Assembly (NCBI RefSeq): GCF_007197995.1
Contig: NZ_VKKH01000006.1
Location: 186,001 to 250,000, forward strand
DNA: 64,000 nucleotides
Reading direction: 5' to 3'
Origin: Aliiglaciecola sp. M165
GTDB lineage: Bacteria; Pseudomonadota; Gammaproteobacteria; Enterobacterales; Alteromonadaceae
Shown here: positions 45,335 through 55,501 of the stretch, piece by piece
Numbering within the stretch: position 1 is the first letter of the stretch
How the letters are laid out: each line of letters opens with the position of its first letter
Notes under the pieces: model-generated
The model's input: only the letters and a program-made list of their open reading frames with translations
Database searches by the model: none
What the model was told of the DNA's origin: nothing
Made by a program: the position numbers and the translations under genes

Positions 45335-48300
45335 TTGATAAAAAATATATTTTTGCTTTTTAAAAAGCTCAATAAACTCGTTATTGGGTATTCCAAAGAA
45401 GAGTACCAAATCCTAGCTGATAGTGCTCTATTTGACGAGTCATATACTAAACTAAGCGCTGAATTTCCTCAGAACTCTACAAGAGAGGAAATGCTTAAAA
45501 TCTACTTGAAAAATAAAACACTCTGGCCAATGAAGACAAGTCAAGAGTTTGACGGTACCCACTACCTTGGTAAGTACGAAGATGTTTATCAAGCCGGAAT
45601 TAATCCTCTTTTGCACTATTTAAAATATGGAGTTAAAGAAGGCAGGCTTCCTAGAAAAAATGTTGCGTTAGCATATGAACATCATCTTTGGTCGGGGAAT
45701 CATTCGATCATGATACCTAAACTTAAAACACTCATAAAACTTCGAACTAGTGAATTGGAATACTGTTATGCCTGCTGGGCTTTAAGTCGCTGGTATTATT
45801 ATTTGGGAGACTTCAGCGAATCTTTGATATATTGCGAGCTTGCGAATAACGCGAGGAGCCATTTTTCAAATAATGGTCTTAACGTGTTGTTTTGTCAGTT
45901 GCTAATTCGCTGCAACCAAAAAAGTGACGCTCAAAAGGAGATTGTGTCTTTTAAGAGCGCACAGTCAAACGCTGCAGACTTCTGCCTTCTCGAATTTAAT
46001 TTGCTTAACAGTTCGGCTAGCTTTGATCATTGCCAAAACAGAAAAAAAGTAGATGTTTTGAATCAGGTGTTTAAAAAACATGGTCTTGAAAAGATCAGGT
46101 ATACTGACAATTGCAACAATATATATTCAATGGACGATCTATATAGTTCAGGGGAATTGATTAATCATGGCATAAAAGTTTCTATTATTGTTCCTACATA
46201 CAATGCATCGCCGTACATTGAGCGAACGTTGAGCTGTATATTGAATCAAACTTGGAAAAATATTGAAGTTTTAATCGTCGACGATTGCAGCGATGACGAT
46301 ACTTTATTAAAAGTTAATAGATGGCTAGAACTGAATAAGAGTGCTGCCAATGAAAAGTTTAGAGTTATTAAGCAAATAAAAAATAAAGGTGCTTACCATG
46401 CACGAAATCGAGGAGTTAGAGAGTCCTCTGGGGATTTCATTACGGTGCATGATTCTGACGATTGGTCACATTGTCAGAAAATTGAAAAGCAAGCCTTAGC
46501 ACTTGTAAATTGCGAAGCAAAAGCCAGTGTTTCTCATTGGGTTAGATGCACACAATCATTGTTCTTTGATTATTGGAGGCCTGACAATTCGCTTGTTCAT
46601 AGAAACGTTTCGTCTCTTATGATAAAGCGAGAAGTATTGAGTAAACTGGGCGTTTGGGATTCTGTTAAATTTGGGGCTGATACTGAGTATTATTACCGAA
46701 TTTTAAAAGCTTACGGAGGTAAATCGATTGTAGAGGTTTTAAGTGGTATCCCTCTCTCATTCGGATTGATAAATAAAAACTCATTGACTAATCTTGAAGC
46801 TTCTCACTTGATATCTCAGTTTCAGGGTAATCGTAAAGACTACCTGGACAGCGCCAAGCAGTGGCACAATGAAAACTCGACTCCATACTTATCTGAATTT
46901 AGTGAGAGACGCCCTTTCCCTATTCCATATGAGATGTCACTAGGTTTAACACAGAAAACCTCAGAATACCTATGTGATGCTGACTTAATAAGGTATAGCG
47001 GTATGTGGGATCCAATTTGGTATGTAAGAAAGTATGCTTTTCTGCAAGAGGAGCTTGCAGACCCATTGGAACATTATATTAATGAAGGCTTCAGAAATTT
47101 ATTTGACCCATCTCCCAAATTTTCTGTCTCTTGGTTTGTTAACATTCATTTGACGAGAGGTGATAAAGAGTCAGACATCAGTATCTCTGAAGTTTTTTCT
47201 CCTTTAGCAAACCAGCAACTCATTGAATCATTCCCCACATTTGAAGGGCGTGCTTTGAAAAGTAATAATCCTACCATTCTGCTGTGTGGTCATGCCTCAG
47301 GAATGACTTTATTTGGTGCTGAAAAAAGTCTACTAGATATTGCTAAAGCAATAGCAAAACTTAACTACAATCTCGTTATTAGCTTGCCAAGCGCTGAGAA
47401 TTTGCATTACATAGAGTGCTTGAAAGAATATTGTCAAGCATTCGTAATTATTAACGATCCTTGGTGGCAATCTGGAGCGAACATATTTAAGCACACAGAA
47501 AAACTATTTTTAACTGCGATAGAAAAATATCAGGTCGACTTGATTTACCTAAATACACTAGTACACAATTCAATATATTCGGCTTGTCGTAATTTGAAAA
47601 TTCCAATCATAACTCATGTGAGAGAACTTCTCAGCGCAGATGATAGTTTATTGAAAACGTTGGGGGCGTCGGCAAAGGAAGCTTATGATCGTGTGTCAAC
47701 GAATTCAAATCACTTGATCGCAAACTCCAATCAAATGAAAGCGGAGTTGTTGACGGTCTTAACCAATCCGGATGCAAAGCGAATAAGCGTTATTCCAAAC
47801 TGCTTTTCTTTTGAATACAAAAATGAAAAAAACGATCTCGCAGCTGGGCCCAACAACAATGTTCTATTTTTTGGATTAGTTAGCAGTAACTTACCGAAGA
47901 AAGGTGTAGTTGATTTTGTCAATCTCGCGGGTTTATTTGAAAAAGCAGACATACTCAATGCAAGATTCAAATTATTCGGTCCAACCACACCGTTGACAAA
48001 AAAAATCGCTAGAGAGAAAGAAAAAGGCTTGCACACTTTAGTCGACATTGAACCTTATATAGATGATCCTGAGCAACTGTATGATAAAATTGACGTTATC
48101 GTCAATCTCTCGCACTTCCAAGAATCCTTCGGGCGCACAATTCTAGAGGGAATGGCATTTGGCCTCCCCACTCTTTGTTATTCCCATGGTGCTTTGGTGA
48201 ATTTAGTAGAGCATAACAAGAGCGGATTTTTAGTACCGTTTAGAAGCGAATCTGATTTATTTGTGATGGCCAAAAAGCTAGCACTAGATAGTGCTTTACG

Positions 48301-48403
48301 CTCAAGTATGGGTGAAAGAGCGGTTCAAATAGCGAATTCTAGTTTTTCGCACGAACGGTTTGTTGAGAGAGTCTCTGTTGTTCTTGAAGAATTGCTCCCC
48401 TAA
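45335..48403 (+). CDS. Bifunctional GT2-GT4 glycosyltransferase with WYL/NPL-HY repeats
   Basis: A 1022-residue cytoplasmic protein with, in order: a degenerate and then a clear repeat (about 72-109, F-D-G-T-H-Y-L...G-I-N-P-L-L-H-Y-L, K-E-G-R-L-P); a TPR-like helical region; a GT2 domain from about 281 (S-I-I-V-P-T-Y-N-A-S, metal site H-D-S-D-D-W); another repeat-like segment at about 559-600 (D-P-I-W-Y-V...D-P-L-E-H-Y-I); and a GT4 domain from about 646 with the E-x7-E motif E-S-F-G-R-T-I-L-E. The two catalytic domains could add two sugars in turn. The start is TTG at 45335, with AAGG 10 bases upstream; no closer ATG fits. Confidence 0.86.
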   Translation: MIKNIFLLFKKLNKLVIGYSKEEYQILADSALFDESYTKLSAEFPQNSTREEMLKIYLKNKTLWPMKTSQEFDGTHYLGKYEDVYQAGINPLLHYLKYGVKEGRLPRKNVALAYEHHLWSGNHSIMIPKLKTLIKLRTSELEYCYACWALSRWYYYLGDFSESLIYCELANNARSHFSNNGLNVLFCQLLIRCNQKSDAQKEIVSFKSAQSNAADFCLLEFNLLNSSASFDHCQNRKKVDVLNQVFKKHGLEKIRYTDNCNNIYSMDDLYSSGELINHGIKVSIIVPTYNASPYIERTLSCILNQTWKNIEVLIVDDCSDDDTLLKVNRWLELNKSAANEKFRVIKQIKNKGAYHARNRGVRESSGDFITVHDSDDWSHCQKIEKQALALVNCEAKASVSHWVRCTQSLFFDYWRPDNSLVHRNVSSLMIKREVLSKLGVWDSVKFGADTEYYYRILKAYGGKSIVEVLSGIPLSFGLINKNSLTNLEASHLISQFQGNRKDYLDSAKQWHNENSTPYLSEFSERRPFPIPYEMSLGLTQKTSEYLCDADLIRYSGMWDPIWYVRKYAFLQEELADPLEHYINEGFRNLFDPSPKFSVSWFVNIHLTRGDKESDISISEVFSPLANQQLIESFPTFEGRALKSNNPTILLCGHASGMTLFGAEKSLLDIAKAIAKLNYNLVISLPSAENLHYIECLKEYCQAFVIINDPWWQSGANIFKHTEKLFLTAIEKYQVDLIYLNTLVHNSIYSACRNLKIPIITHVRELLSADDSLLKTLGASAKEAYDRVSTNSNHLIANSNQMKAELLTVLTNPDAKRISVIPNCFSFEYKNEKNDLAAGPNNNVLFFGLVSSNLPKKGVVDFVNLAGLFEKADILNARFKLFGPTTPLTKKIAREKEKGLHTLVDIEPYIDDPEQLYDKIDVIVNLSHFQESFGRTILEGMAFGLPTLCYSHGALVNLVEHNKSGFLVPFRSESDLFVMAKKLALDSALRSSMGERAVQIANSSFSHERFVERVSVVLEELLP

Positions 48404-48448
48404 GCACCCTAAATGCGATGTTCAAATAACTTACAAAATTGAGAAAAA

Positions 48449-50203
48449 ATGGTGTTAAAAAGTATAGCAATCAAAACTTTAAAAGTTTTGGTGTCAATAA
48501 TTCCAGAAGTAGTGAAAAAGCCGCTAAAAAATCATGCTCTTATTCATGAGTGGTACGCACGTTCGTTGAGAAATTCAGGGATGTTCTTTGGTTATCCCAC
48601 AGAATCCCAAATCGAGAAACTATACCGAAAATATCGTATGGAGCGTGTCAAGTGGGTCGAAAAACAGAAACCCAAAGAGCGATTTGCTGAAATCTCAGTA
48701 ATTTTAATTTTGGAAAAGTGGGATTTGGAAAAAATCGAAAGAACTATAGAGTCGCTTCGTGTTGCAAAAATGAGTCTATCTGCATTTTTTTTACAAAAAA
48801 AATGTGAAGATCGAACCCTGGAAATTAAAAACAAATTTCCATCAATTCCAAGTATCTCTCTTCTAGATCAATTCAATATTGAGAATAGCGTTCTCTTGAT
48901 AAATTGTGGAGATATTGTAAACAGCCAACTAGTCAAAGCCGCAAATACTTTTACCAATACTGCCACTGATATCTGTTACTTCGATACAGATTATTATAAG
49001 AAAAACGACGAGTATTGTTCACCACGTTTCTATCCTAAATGGGATCCAGAACTACAGCTCTCGACTGGCTATATAAGAACCGGGGTATTGTTAAAGTGTT
49101 CAAATGTTCTGAAGAACAAAGAGCTATTTAACTGTTTGTATTCAGGAGGAATAACTTCTTTTATGTGTTCATTAGCGCTTGAAAGCAATCCCCTGAAACT
49201 GGACCGGGTCCCACATGCAGTTGTATCTGAACCAGTTCAGAACAAGCTAACTTTAAAACGGCATCTCGACGGCGAAGAGTTAAAAGAAAAGATCTCAAAG
49301 TACTCAGTCAAATGGCACAAATCGGGATATTACAGTGTAGAGCGAAAATTAGAGAAGAAGCCGTTGGTGACTCTTGTTATCCCTACTTTCAATGGCAAAG
49401 ATCTTGTTGAGGCATGTATATCCTCTATTTTGGACAAAACTATATACGAGGAACTCGAAGTATTGCTAGTTGACAACAATTCAGATGATCCGGAAGCGTT
49501 AGCGTACTTTGACGAGTTATCAAAAATTGAAAAGGTAAGACTGCTAAAATACCCGTTTCCTTTCAATTATTCTGCTATCAATAATTTTGCAGTGAAGCAT
49601 GCAAAAGGTGAAATTATTGGATTAATAAACAATGATATAGAAGTTGTTAGCGCAAATTGGCTATGTGCGATGATTTCTCATTTGATGCAAGAGGGAGTTG
49701 GGTGCGTTGGAGCAAAGCTACTCTACTCAGACAATAGAGTTCAACATGCGGGCGTAGTTTTGGGTTATGGAGGCGGCGCTGGGCATGCTCACAAATACTT
49801 CCCACATGACCATTCAGGATATTTATCTCGCCTCGAAGCCACTGGTTCTTTCAGTGCAGTAACTGCTGCTTGCCTAGTTGTTCGAAAAACTGACTATTTA
49901 CAAATTGGGGGATTGGATGAAAAAAACTTGCAGGTTGCTTTCAATGATGTCGACTTTTGTTTGAAGTTAGCGCAAAGAGGTTTAAGGAATATATACTGTG
50001 CCGAGTCAGTACTGTATCATCACGAGTCTGTCTCTAGAGGCCTTGATATTGAACCTATGAAACGAGAACGTTTTAAAAGGGAACTCAGTTTCATCCAGAA
50101 AAAATGGAAAACGTATATTGACGATGATCCTTGTTATAACCCTGCTTTGACCCTAAAGCGTGAAAATTTTGCCATTAAAGATATAATACGTGAAAAATAT
50201 TAA
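48449..50203 (+). CDS. GT2 family glycosyltransferase, long form
   Basis: A 584-residue protein. Residues 1-295 include a weak GT-A-like part (I-S-V-I-L-I-L-E, then C-Y-F-D-T-D-Y-Y as a possible DxD). The clear GT2 domain begins near 307 (L-V-T-L-V-I-P-T-F-N-G-K-D-L-V), with L-L-V-D-N-N-S-D-D, the metal site L-I-N-N-D-I-E-V and the acceptor-side F-N-D-V-D-F-C-L-K. This arrangement is common in O-antigen and capsule enzymes adding rhamnose or similar sugars. The next gene overlaps its stop by 14 bp. Confidence 0.85.
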   Translation: MVLKSIAIKTLKVLVSIIPEVVKKPLKNHALIHEWYARSLRNSGMFFGYPTESQIEKLYRKYRMERVKWVEKQKPKERFAEISVILILEKWDLEKIERTIESLRVAKMSLSAFFLQKKCEDRTLEIKNKFPSIPSISLLDQFNIENSVLLINCGDIVNSQLVKAANTFTNTATDICYFDTDYYKKNDEYCSPRFYPKWDPELQLSTGYIRTGVLLKCSNVLKNKELFNCLYSGGITSFMCSLALESNPLKLDRVPHAVVSEPVQNKLTLKRHLDGEELKEKISKYSVKWHKSGYYSVERKLEKKPLVTLVIPTFNGKDLVEACISSILDKTIYEELEVLLVDNNSDDPEALAYFDELSKIEKVRLLKYPFPFNYSAINNFAVKHAKGEIIGLINNDIEVVSANWLCAMISHLMQEGVGCVGAKLLYSDNRVQHAGVVLGYGGGAGHAHKYFPHDHSGYLSRLEATGSFSAVTAACLVVRKTDYLQIGGLDEKNLQVAFNDVDFCLKLAQRGLRNIYCAESVLYHHESVSRGLDIEPMKRERFKRELSFIQKKWKTYIDDDPCYNPALTLKRENFAIKDIIREKY

Positions 50204-51311
50204 AAAATTATTAAAAATCAACAACTTAAGGGTTTTTTTTCATCGGTTTGGTAGAGAGCTAGAATGGTTTTATACTCATAGGTTGATACGTCGCCGTCAT
50301 CTTAAAGTAAAGATAGTGGCAATTGCAAAAAATGAGGCATGTTACCTACCAGAGTGGTTGGCTCATCACTTATCGTTTGGATTCGATCACATTAGCGTAT
50401 ACGTTAATAATACAGACGACAATACCGAGCAAATTTCTGCAAAATTGGCATCAAATGACAAGGTAGAATTTCTAAATGGAGACGTTTTCTTTAAACCTTC
50501 GATAGACGCTCCTCAAGTTGAAATATATCGTCACGAATTAAAGCGGAGTCGCGAGCAAAAGTTCTCTCATGTGTTTTTTTTAGATATAGATGAGTTTTGG
50601 ACACCAAAAAATCTCGACTCAAATATACATCAACATCTTCAAAACGTTGATGCAGATGTGGTTTGTTTTGAATGGGTCAATCGCTGTAATGAGAACGAGT
50701 CTTTTTTACCTGCTTTGCAAAGTAATATTGAAGGTGTAAAAGGAAATCACGTGAAATCAGCTGTTGGGACTCATGTCATACCTGAAGCAATCAACCCACA
50801 TAATGTATATGCCTACAAAGCGAAGTATAGTCTTGCAGATGGTAGCAATTTTTCGGTTGCTAGGGACAATTACGCAAAAATTAGATATGGCAAAGATATA
50901 AGTGACGTTAAACCAAGTTTTGTTTTGCACAGGATGTATCGAAGTCAAGAAGAATATGTGGCGTTGCTATTGCGAGGAAGGCCGATACAGAACCGACAGT
51001 TTGCAGATATTTTGAAAACCAATCGGGGGGGCTACGTACCTAGATATGCATCTGTTAAACTAAGGTTTGAAAAAGGGCAGTTGGAAAGGTATCGGTCAAA
51101 CCTGGAAAAGTTCCTTGTTCAGTATGATCTACTGGTGGAAATTGAGACAGCGAAGCCTTTTGTCCAACAAAAAAGGAAAGAATTGATTGAATTAATTAAC
51201 TCTGCTCCAAAAGAACTGGCCCCCATATTCAAAAAAATACTTAATAGAGTGACACTAAGTGATGTTGTTGATGCCCACGAGCACTTTAAAAAAAGACATG
51301 ATCTATTATGA
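50190..51311 (+). CDS. GT2/GT92-like glycosyltransferase
   Basis: A 373-residue protein of the Glyco_tranf_2_4 type. The opening K-I-V-A-I-A-K-N-E-A-C-Y-L-P-E-W-L-A-H-H is diagnostic, followed by I-S-V-Y-V-N-N-T-D-D and the metal site F-L-D-I-D-E-F-W. The middle H-V-K-S-A-V-G-T-H and S-F-V-L-H-R-M-Y-R-S fit the rest of the domain. The start is GTG at 50190 and overlaps the preceding gene by 14 bp, which implies coupled translation. The sugar is unknown. Confidence 0.82.
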   Translation: MKNIKKLLKINNLRVFFHRFGRELEWFYTHRLIRRRHLKVKIVAIAKNEACYLPEWLAHHLSFGFDHISVYVNNTDDNTEQISAKLASNDKVEFLNGDVFFKPSIDAPQVEIYRHELKRSREQKFSHVFFLDIDEFWTPKNLDSNIHQHLQNVDADVVCFEWVNRCNENESFLPALQSNIEGVKGNHVKSAVGTHVIPEAINPHNVYAYKAKYSLADGSNFSVARDNYAKIRYGKDISDVKPSFVLHRMYRSQEEYVALLLRGRPIQNRQFADILKTNRGGYVPRYASVKLRFEKGQLERYRSNLEKFLVQYDLLVEIETAKPFVQQKRKELIELINSAPKELAPIFKKILNRVTLSDVVDAHEHFKKRHDLL

Positions 51312-51322
51312 AAATGTAACAC

Positions 51323-52237
51323 TTGGCACATGGTAAAAAATTAGTGTCTTTAAAAAAAGTTATTAAGAGCGAACTAAATCCGAATGACAGAAAAGCTGAC
51401 GTTTTGGTTGGTATGTCTGTACATGCGCTGGATCGCTTATCCTGGCTGCAAGATGCAGTCGAGAGTATCGTTAATCAAACATATCAAAACCTCGTTTTTG
51501 CTATAGTGATAGATGGACCAGTTAGTAAAGAAATCTCTGATTATTTATTTCGATTACCGACATCACAAAAGAACGTAATTGTTTTCGAAAGAGAGTATAA
51601 TTGCGGGCTAAGTAGTTGTATGAACTTCTTGATAGAGTATTTCATCGAGTGTGATTTTAAGTATTTCTTTAGAATGGACTCTGATGACATATCTGAGTTG
51701 AGAAGAATTAAGTATCAAGTAGATTTTTTGCAGAAAAATCTTGATATATCGGTTCTAGGGTCATCTCTAATTGAAATCAATGAACTCGGTGAAAAGGTCG
51801 GCAAGAGGATTTTGCCTTTAAAACATAGAGAAATTGTCCGCTTTCTGCCAAAAAGGTGTTCGCTGAATCATCCTACAGTTGCTCTGCGATTCGAGATTTT
51901 TAAAATGGGGTTCCGATACAAAGAACATTTAAAAAATACACAGGACTATTTTTTTTGGATAGAGCTTGCTGCCTCTGGAATTAAGTTTGCAAACTCGAAA
52001 GAAAAGCTACTAAAATTTCGTCGCGTAAATGATTTTTACAAGAGAAGAGGTTTTTCAAAATCTTTGAATGAGTTTAAGGCAAGGATTTACGCGATGAAGG
52101 TGTTGAACAAAATGAATCTCAGCAATATAGTCTATGCCCTTTGTGTTTTAATTCTCAGACTAATGCCTTCGAAATTTGTGAAGCTGGCTTATAAAGTAGA
52201 CAGATATATGTTAAATAAACGGGTAAGACACGAGTGA
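51323..52237 (+). CDS. GT2 family glycosyltransferase
   Basis: A 304-residue enzyme with a GT-A fold: V-L-V-G-M-S-V-H-A-L-D-R-L at the N-terminus, S-I-V-N-Q-T-Y-Q-N-L, the metal site F-R-M-D-S-D-D-I-S and L-N-H-P-T-V-A-L-R in the acceptor half. A basic, partly hydrophobic C-terminal segment may touch the membrane. The start used is TTG at 51323; no clear ribosome site is visible, and a GTG a few codons on is an alternative. It overlaps the next gene by 4 bases (GTGA). Confidence 0.8.
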   Translation: MAHGKKLVSLKKVIKSELNPNDRKADVLVGMSVHALDRLSWLQDAVESIVNQTYQNLVFAIVIDGPVSKEISDYLFRLPTSQKNVIVFEREYNCGLSSCMNFLIEYFIECDFKYFFRMDSDDISELRRIKYQVDFLQKNLDISVLGSSLIEINELGEKVGKRILPLKHREIVRFLPKRCSLNHPTVALRFEIFKMGFRYKEHLKNTQDYFFWIELAASGIKFANSKEKLLKFRRVNDFYKRRGFSKSLNEFKARIYAMKVLNKMNLSNIVYALCVLILRLMPSKFVKLAYKVDRYMLNKRVRHE

Positions 52238-53103
52238 TTGGCGCAACAATAATACTTTACAAACCTGATATGTTCGTTACTGAACAATTATTAAAAACAG
52301 TCGTTCAACAGGTCGATGTGTTGAGTATCATTGATAACTCGCCAAAAGCAACTGAAATTGATTTAAAAACTGAATCAATGCATTACCATCATTTTCCAAA
52401 TAACATAGGTATTGCTGCCGCCCATAATGTTGGACTAAATGACTTACGACAAGCTGGCTGTATATATGGTTTACTGCTTGACCAAGATAGCTCTGTTGAT
52501 AGTGATTTTGCATTCAGACTTTCTTCCCTGCTTGTAGCATCAAAAATCCAAAAAAGACCTGTGGTTGCAATTGGTCCACGTATCTTATGCTCTTTCTCTG
52601 AAAAAACCATAAAGCCAAGAGTACAAAAGGAGATTGCAGCGTATGACGATTTAGTGTGTGTGACGCAAATTATATCGTCGGGAATGATGATTGACCTGGC
52701 GGCATTGGACAGCATTGGTATGAAAGATGAGCAACTATTCATTGATGGTGTAGATCATGAATGGTGTTGGCGTGCGAGGACCCACAATTTGTTGGTGGCT
52801 ATTGCTGACAAAGTCGAAATGGTCCATAGGTTAGGAGATTCTCGCGGCAAATTTGCTGGCATTACATACAAAGTTGGTACACCAGTCAGGCTTTACTACC
52901 AATTCAGAAACATTTTGGTTCTTTCTCGAAGGGATTATGTACCTGGTTATTGGAAGTTTCGAAACTTGTGTGTGATACCTATCAGATTTTTTGCTAATTG
53001 CGTATTGCAAAACAACAGAATCGAGAGACTAAAATTCATGTTGTGCGGACTTTGGGATGGAATTTGCAACCGACAAGGTTCCTATCGGGACAATTGGGAG
53101 TAA
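52234..53103 (+). CDS. GT2 rhamnosyltransferase-like enzyme
   Basis: A 289-residue enzyme resembling the dTDP-rhamnosyltransferase (RfbF-like) group: G-A-T-I-I-L-Y-K-P at the start, [13 protein letters not shown], the metal site L-L-L-D-Q-D-S-S-V, and [12 protein letters not shown]. The dTDP-rhamnose genes of this locus fit that assignment. The start is GTG at 52234, overlapping the previous stop. It is the last A+T-rich gene before ugd. Confidence 0.84.
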   Translation: MIGATIILYKPDMFVTEQLLKTVVQQVDVLSIIDNSPKATEIDLKTESMHYHHFPNNIGIAAAHNVGLNDLRQAGCIYGLLLDQDSSVDSDFAFRLSSLLVASKIQKRPVVAIGPRILCSFSEKTIKPRVQKEIAAYDDLVCVTQIISSGMMIDLAALDSIGMKDEQLFIDGVDHEWCWRARTHNLLVAIADKVEMVHRLGDSRGKFAGITYKVGTPVRLYYQFRNILVLSRRDYVPGYWKFRNLCVIPIRFFANCVLQNNRIERLKFMLCGLWDGICNRQGSYRDNWE

Positions 53104-53189
53104 AGTCCTTAGGAAAGTATTATTGTAGATTAGAAACCAATACTAAATTTTTGGTTAAACTTCGAATCAATTGGAAGGAAACAGGTAAA

Positions 53190-54545
53190 ATGAAAGTTAC
53201 CGTATTTGGAATCGGCTACGTGGGGTTGGTTCAAGCAGCGGTGCTCGCTGAGGTTGGGCATGATGTGGTATGTATCGACGTCGATCAGGAAAAAGTTGAA
53301 AACCTGGAAAAGGGCCTTATTCCGATCTATGAACCGGGATTGACACCTCTGGTAAAATCTAATTTTGAAGCAGGACGGGTTAAATTCACTACTGACGCAA
53401 AAATGGGCGTTGAACATGGCGACGTCATTTTTATTGCCGTAGGTACGCCTCCGGATGAAGACGGCTCCGCAGATCTAAAATACGTATTGGCTGTTGCGAA
53501 TACAATCGCTGAATTTATGCCCAGCCACAAAATTGTGATTAACAAGTCAACCGTTCCTGTTGGAACTGCAGACAAAGTCACTGCAAAAATTTCTTCGACG
53601 CTTTCTGACCTCAATAAAGATCTGACTTTTGATGTAGTTTCCAATCCTGAATTCCTAAAAGAAGGGGCAGCTGTTAACGACTGCATGCGTCCAGATAGGA
53701 TTATTATCGGTACTAATAGTGAATCTGCTGAGAAGAAACTGCGTGAGCTTTATGCGCCATTCAACCGCAACCATGACAAAATCATTGTAATGGATATTCG
53801 CAGTGCAGAGCTAACCAAATACGCAGCAAATTGCATGTTGGCGACCAAAATAAGCTTTATGAACGAAATGTCTAATCTGGCGGAGATATTTGGCGCTGAT
53901 ATAGAAAATGTTCGTTTGGGTATTGGTTCTGACCCTCGAATTGGCTATCAATTTATTTATCCAGGATGTGGATACGGTGGTTCATGTTTCCCCAAAGATG
54001 TGCAAGCGCTCGCTCGTAGTGCAACTGAAGCGGGCTACGATGCAAAAATATTAAATTCTGTGGAAGCGGTTAACTACCAACAAAAAGAAAAATTGTTTGG
54101 TTATATTTCTTCGCACTTTAATGGTGAGCTTACCGGCAAGACTGTTGCATTATGGGGATTATCTTTTAAACCTAATACTGATGATATGCGCGAAGCTTCT
54201 AGTCGCGTTTTAATGGAGAGTTTGTGGGATGCTGGCGCATCAGTCCAAGCCTACGATCCTGAGGCTATGGAAGAAACTCAGCGCATTTATGGTACCCGGC
54301 CCGAATTGAAACTGATGGGCACTAAAGAGGCGGCTCTTGATGGTGCCGATGTGCTGGTAATCTGTACTGAATGGCAAGCATTTAGAGCGCCTGATTTTGA
54401 TTTGATCAAACAGAAACTTACGCATCCTGTTCTGTTCGATGGGCGAAATTTATTTGAACCAGAGCTAATGAAGGAATACGGCTTGCATTATTATGCGATA
54501 GGTCGAGGATTATCAGTTAAGGAAGTGAAAAATGAGTCAAGTTAA
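53190..54545 (+). CDS. ugd: Ugd, UDP-glucose 6-dehydrogenase
   Basis: A 451-residue enzyme making UDP-glucuronate with two NAD+. The start is set at the ATG at 53190 ([13 protein letters not shown]), with GGAAGGAA upstream; the open frame extends to 52998 but that part overlaps the preceding gene. Motifs: G-I-G-Y-V-G for [22 protein letters not shown] and the catalytic Cys in [10 protein letters not shown]. Base composition returns to that of the flanks here. galU overlaps its end by 14 bp. Confidence 0.96.
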   Translation: MKVTVFGIGYVGLVQAAVLAEVGHDVVCIDVDQEKVENLEKGLIPIYEPGLTPLVKSNFEAGRVKFTTDAKMGVEHGDVIFIAVGTPPDEDGSADLKYVLAVANTIAEFMPSHKIVINKSTVPVGTADKVTAKISSTLSDLNKDLTFDVVSNPEFLKEGAAVNDCMRPDRIIIGTNSESAEKKLRELYAPFNRNHDKIIVMDIRSAELTKYAANCMLATKISFMNEMSNLAEIFGADIENVRLGIGSDPRIGYQFIYPGCGYGGSCFPKDVQALARSATEAGYDAKILNSVEAVNYQQKEKLFGYISSHFNGELTGKTVALWGLSFKPNTDDMREASSRVLMESLWDAGASVQAYDPEAMEETQRIYGTRPELKLMGTKEAALDGADVLVICTEWQAFRAPDFDLIKQKLTHPVLFDGRNLFEPELMKEYGLHYYAIGRGLSVKEVKNESS

Positions 54546-55434
54546 AAAAGCGGTTATTCCTGTAGCAGGGTTGGGAACGAGGATGTTACCCGCAACTAAG
54601 GCAATCCCTAAAGAGATGTTGCCAGTAGTAGATAAACCGCTTATCCAGTATGTTGTAGCTGAGTGTGTTGCTGCGGGGATCAAAGAAATTATTTTGGTAA
54701 CCCATGCTAGTAAAAATAGTATTGAAAACCATTTTGATACAAGTTTTGAATTAGAAGCAACGTTAGAAAAGCGCGTTAAGCGTCAGCTTTTAGAGGACGT
54801 TCAAGCGATTTGTCCTAAAGACGTGACGATTATGCACGTTAGACAAGGTGTAGCAAAAGGACTTGGACATGCCATTTTATGTGCACGGCCGATGGTGGGG
54901 GATGACCCTTTTGCAGTTGTATTGCCCGATGTGATTATTGACGACGCCGCATGTAACCCTAAAAAAGACAATCTAGCTGATATGGTGGCCACTTTTAATA
55001 CCAGTCGTGTCAGTCAAATCATGGTGGAAGAAGTTCCGGAAAAAGAAGTTAGCAGTTACGGTGTTGTAGATCTGGAAGGTAAAGCATTAGGTGAAGGTGA
55101 ATCAGCCAAGATCTATCAGATGGTAGAGAAACCTCCTGTTGATGAAGCACCTTCAAATCTGGCCGTAGTAGGACGATATGTACTTTCAGAAAGAATTTGG
55201 GATGCGCTAGAGTTTACTCCTCCGGGTGCGGGAGGTGAAATTCAGTTGACGGATGCTATTGTTGCATTGATGAGTGAAGAGCAAGTCGATGCGTACTATA
55301 TGACGGGTAAGAGTCATGATTGTGGTAGCAAGCTGGGTTACATGAAAGCGAATGTTGAATACGCGTTGCGCCATAAAGAGTTAAAAGACGAATTCTTAGA
55401 TTACCTTAAAGGTCTTGTTCAACAGCAAGGTTAA
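54532..55434 (+). CDS. galU: GalU, UTP-glucose-1-phosphate uridylyltransferase
   Basis: A 300-residue enzyme making UDP-glucose. [17 protein letters not shown] and [11 protein letters not shown] identify GalU, and V-E-K-P and G-G-E-I-Q-L-T-D-A are also conserved. Together with Ugd (overlapping upstream) and GalE it supplies UDP-glucose, UDP-glucuronate and UDP-galactose. A strong terminator follows the stop, marking the end of the locus. Confidence 0.97.
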   Translation: MSQVKKAVIPVAGLGTRMLPATKAIPKEMLPVVDKPLIQYVVAECVAAGIKEIILVTHASKNSIENHFDTSFELEATLEKRVKRQLLEDVQAICPKDVTIMHVRQGVAKGLGHAILCARPMVGDDPFAVVLPDVIIDDAACNPKKDNLADMVATFNTSRVSQIMVEEVPEKEVSSYGVVDLEGKALGEGESAKIYQMVEKPPVDEAPSNLAVVGRYVLSERIWDALEFTPPGAGGEIQLTDAIVALMSEEQVDAYYMTGKSHDCGSKLGYMKANVEYALRHKELKDEFLDYLKGLVQQQG

Positions 55435-55455
55435 CAGCGATATGACTATTTATTG

Positions 55456-55478
55456 AAGGCACCTTGCGGTGCCTTTTT
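55456..55478 (+). terminator. Rho-independent terminator after galU
   Basis: AAGGCACC, loop TTGC, GGTGCCTT then TTT: an 8-bp stem ending in a T run (to about 55478). It closes the polysaccharide locus. Confidence 0.9.
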
Positions 55479-55501
55479 ATTTTAGGTTTAGATAAAAACC
55501 T

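Noticed and set aside
52998-53189. N-terminal extension of Ugd by 64 residues
   Set aside because: It lies largely within the preceding glycosyltransferase gene; the NAD-binding motif starts right after the ATG at 53190, which has a good ribosome site.
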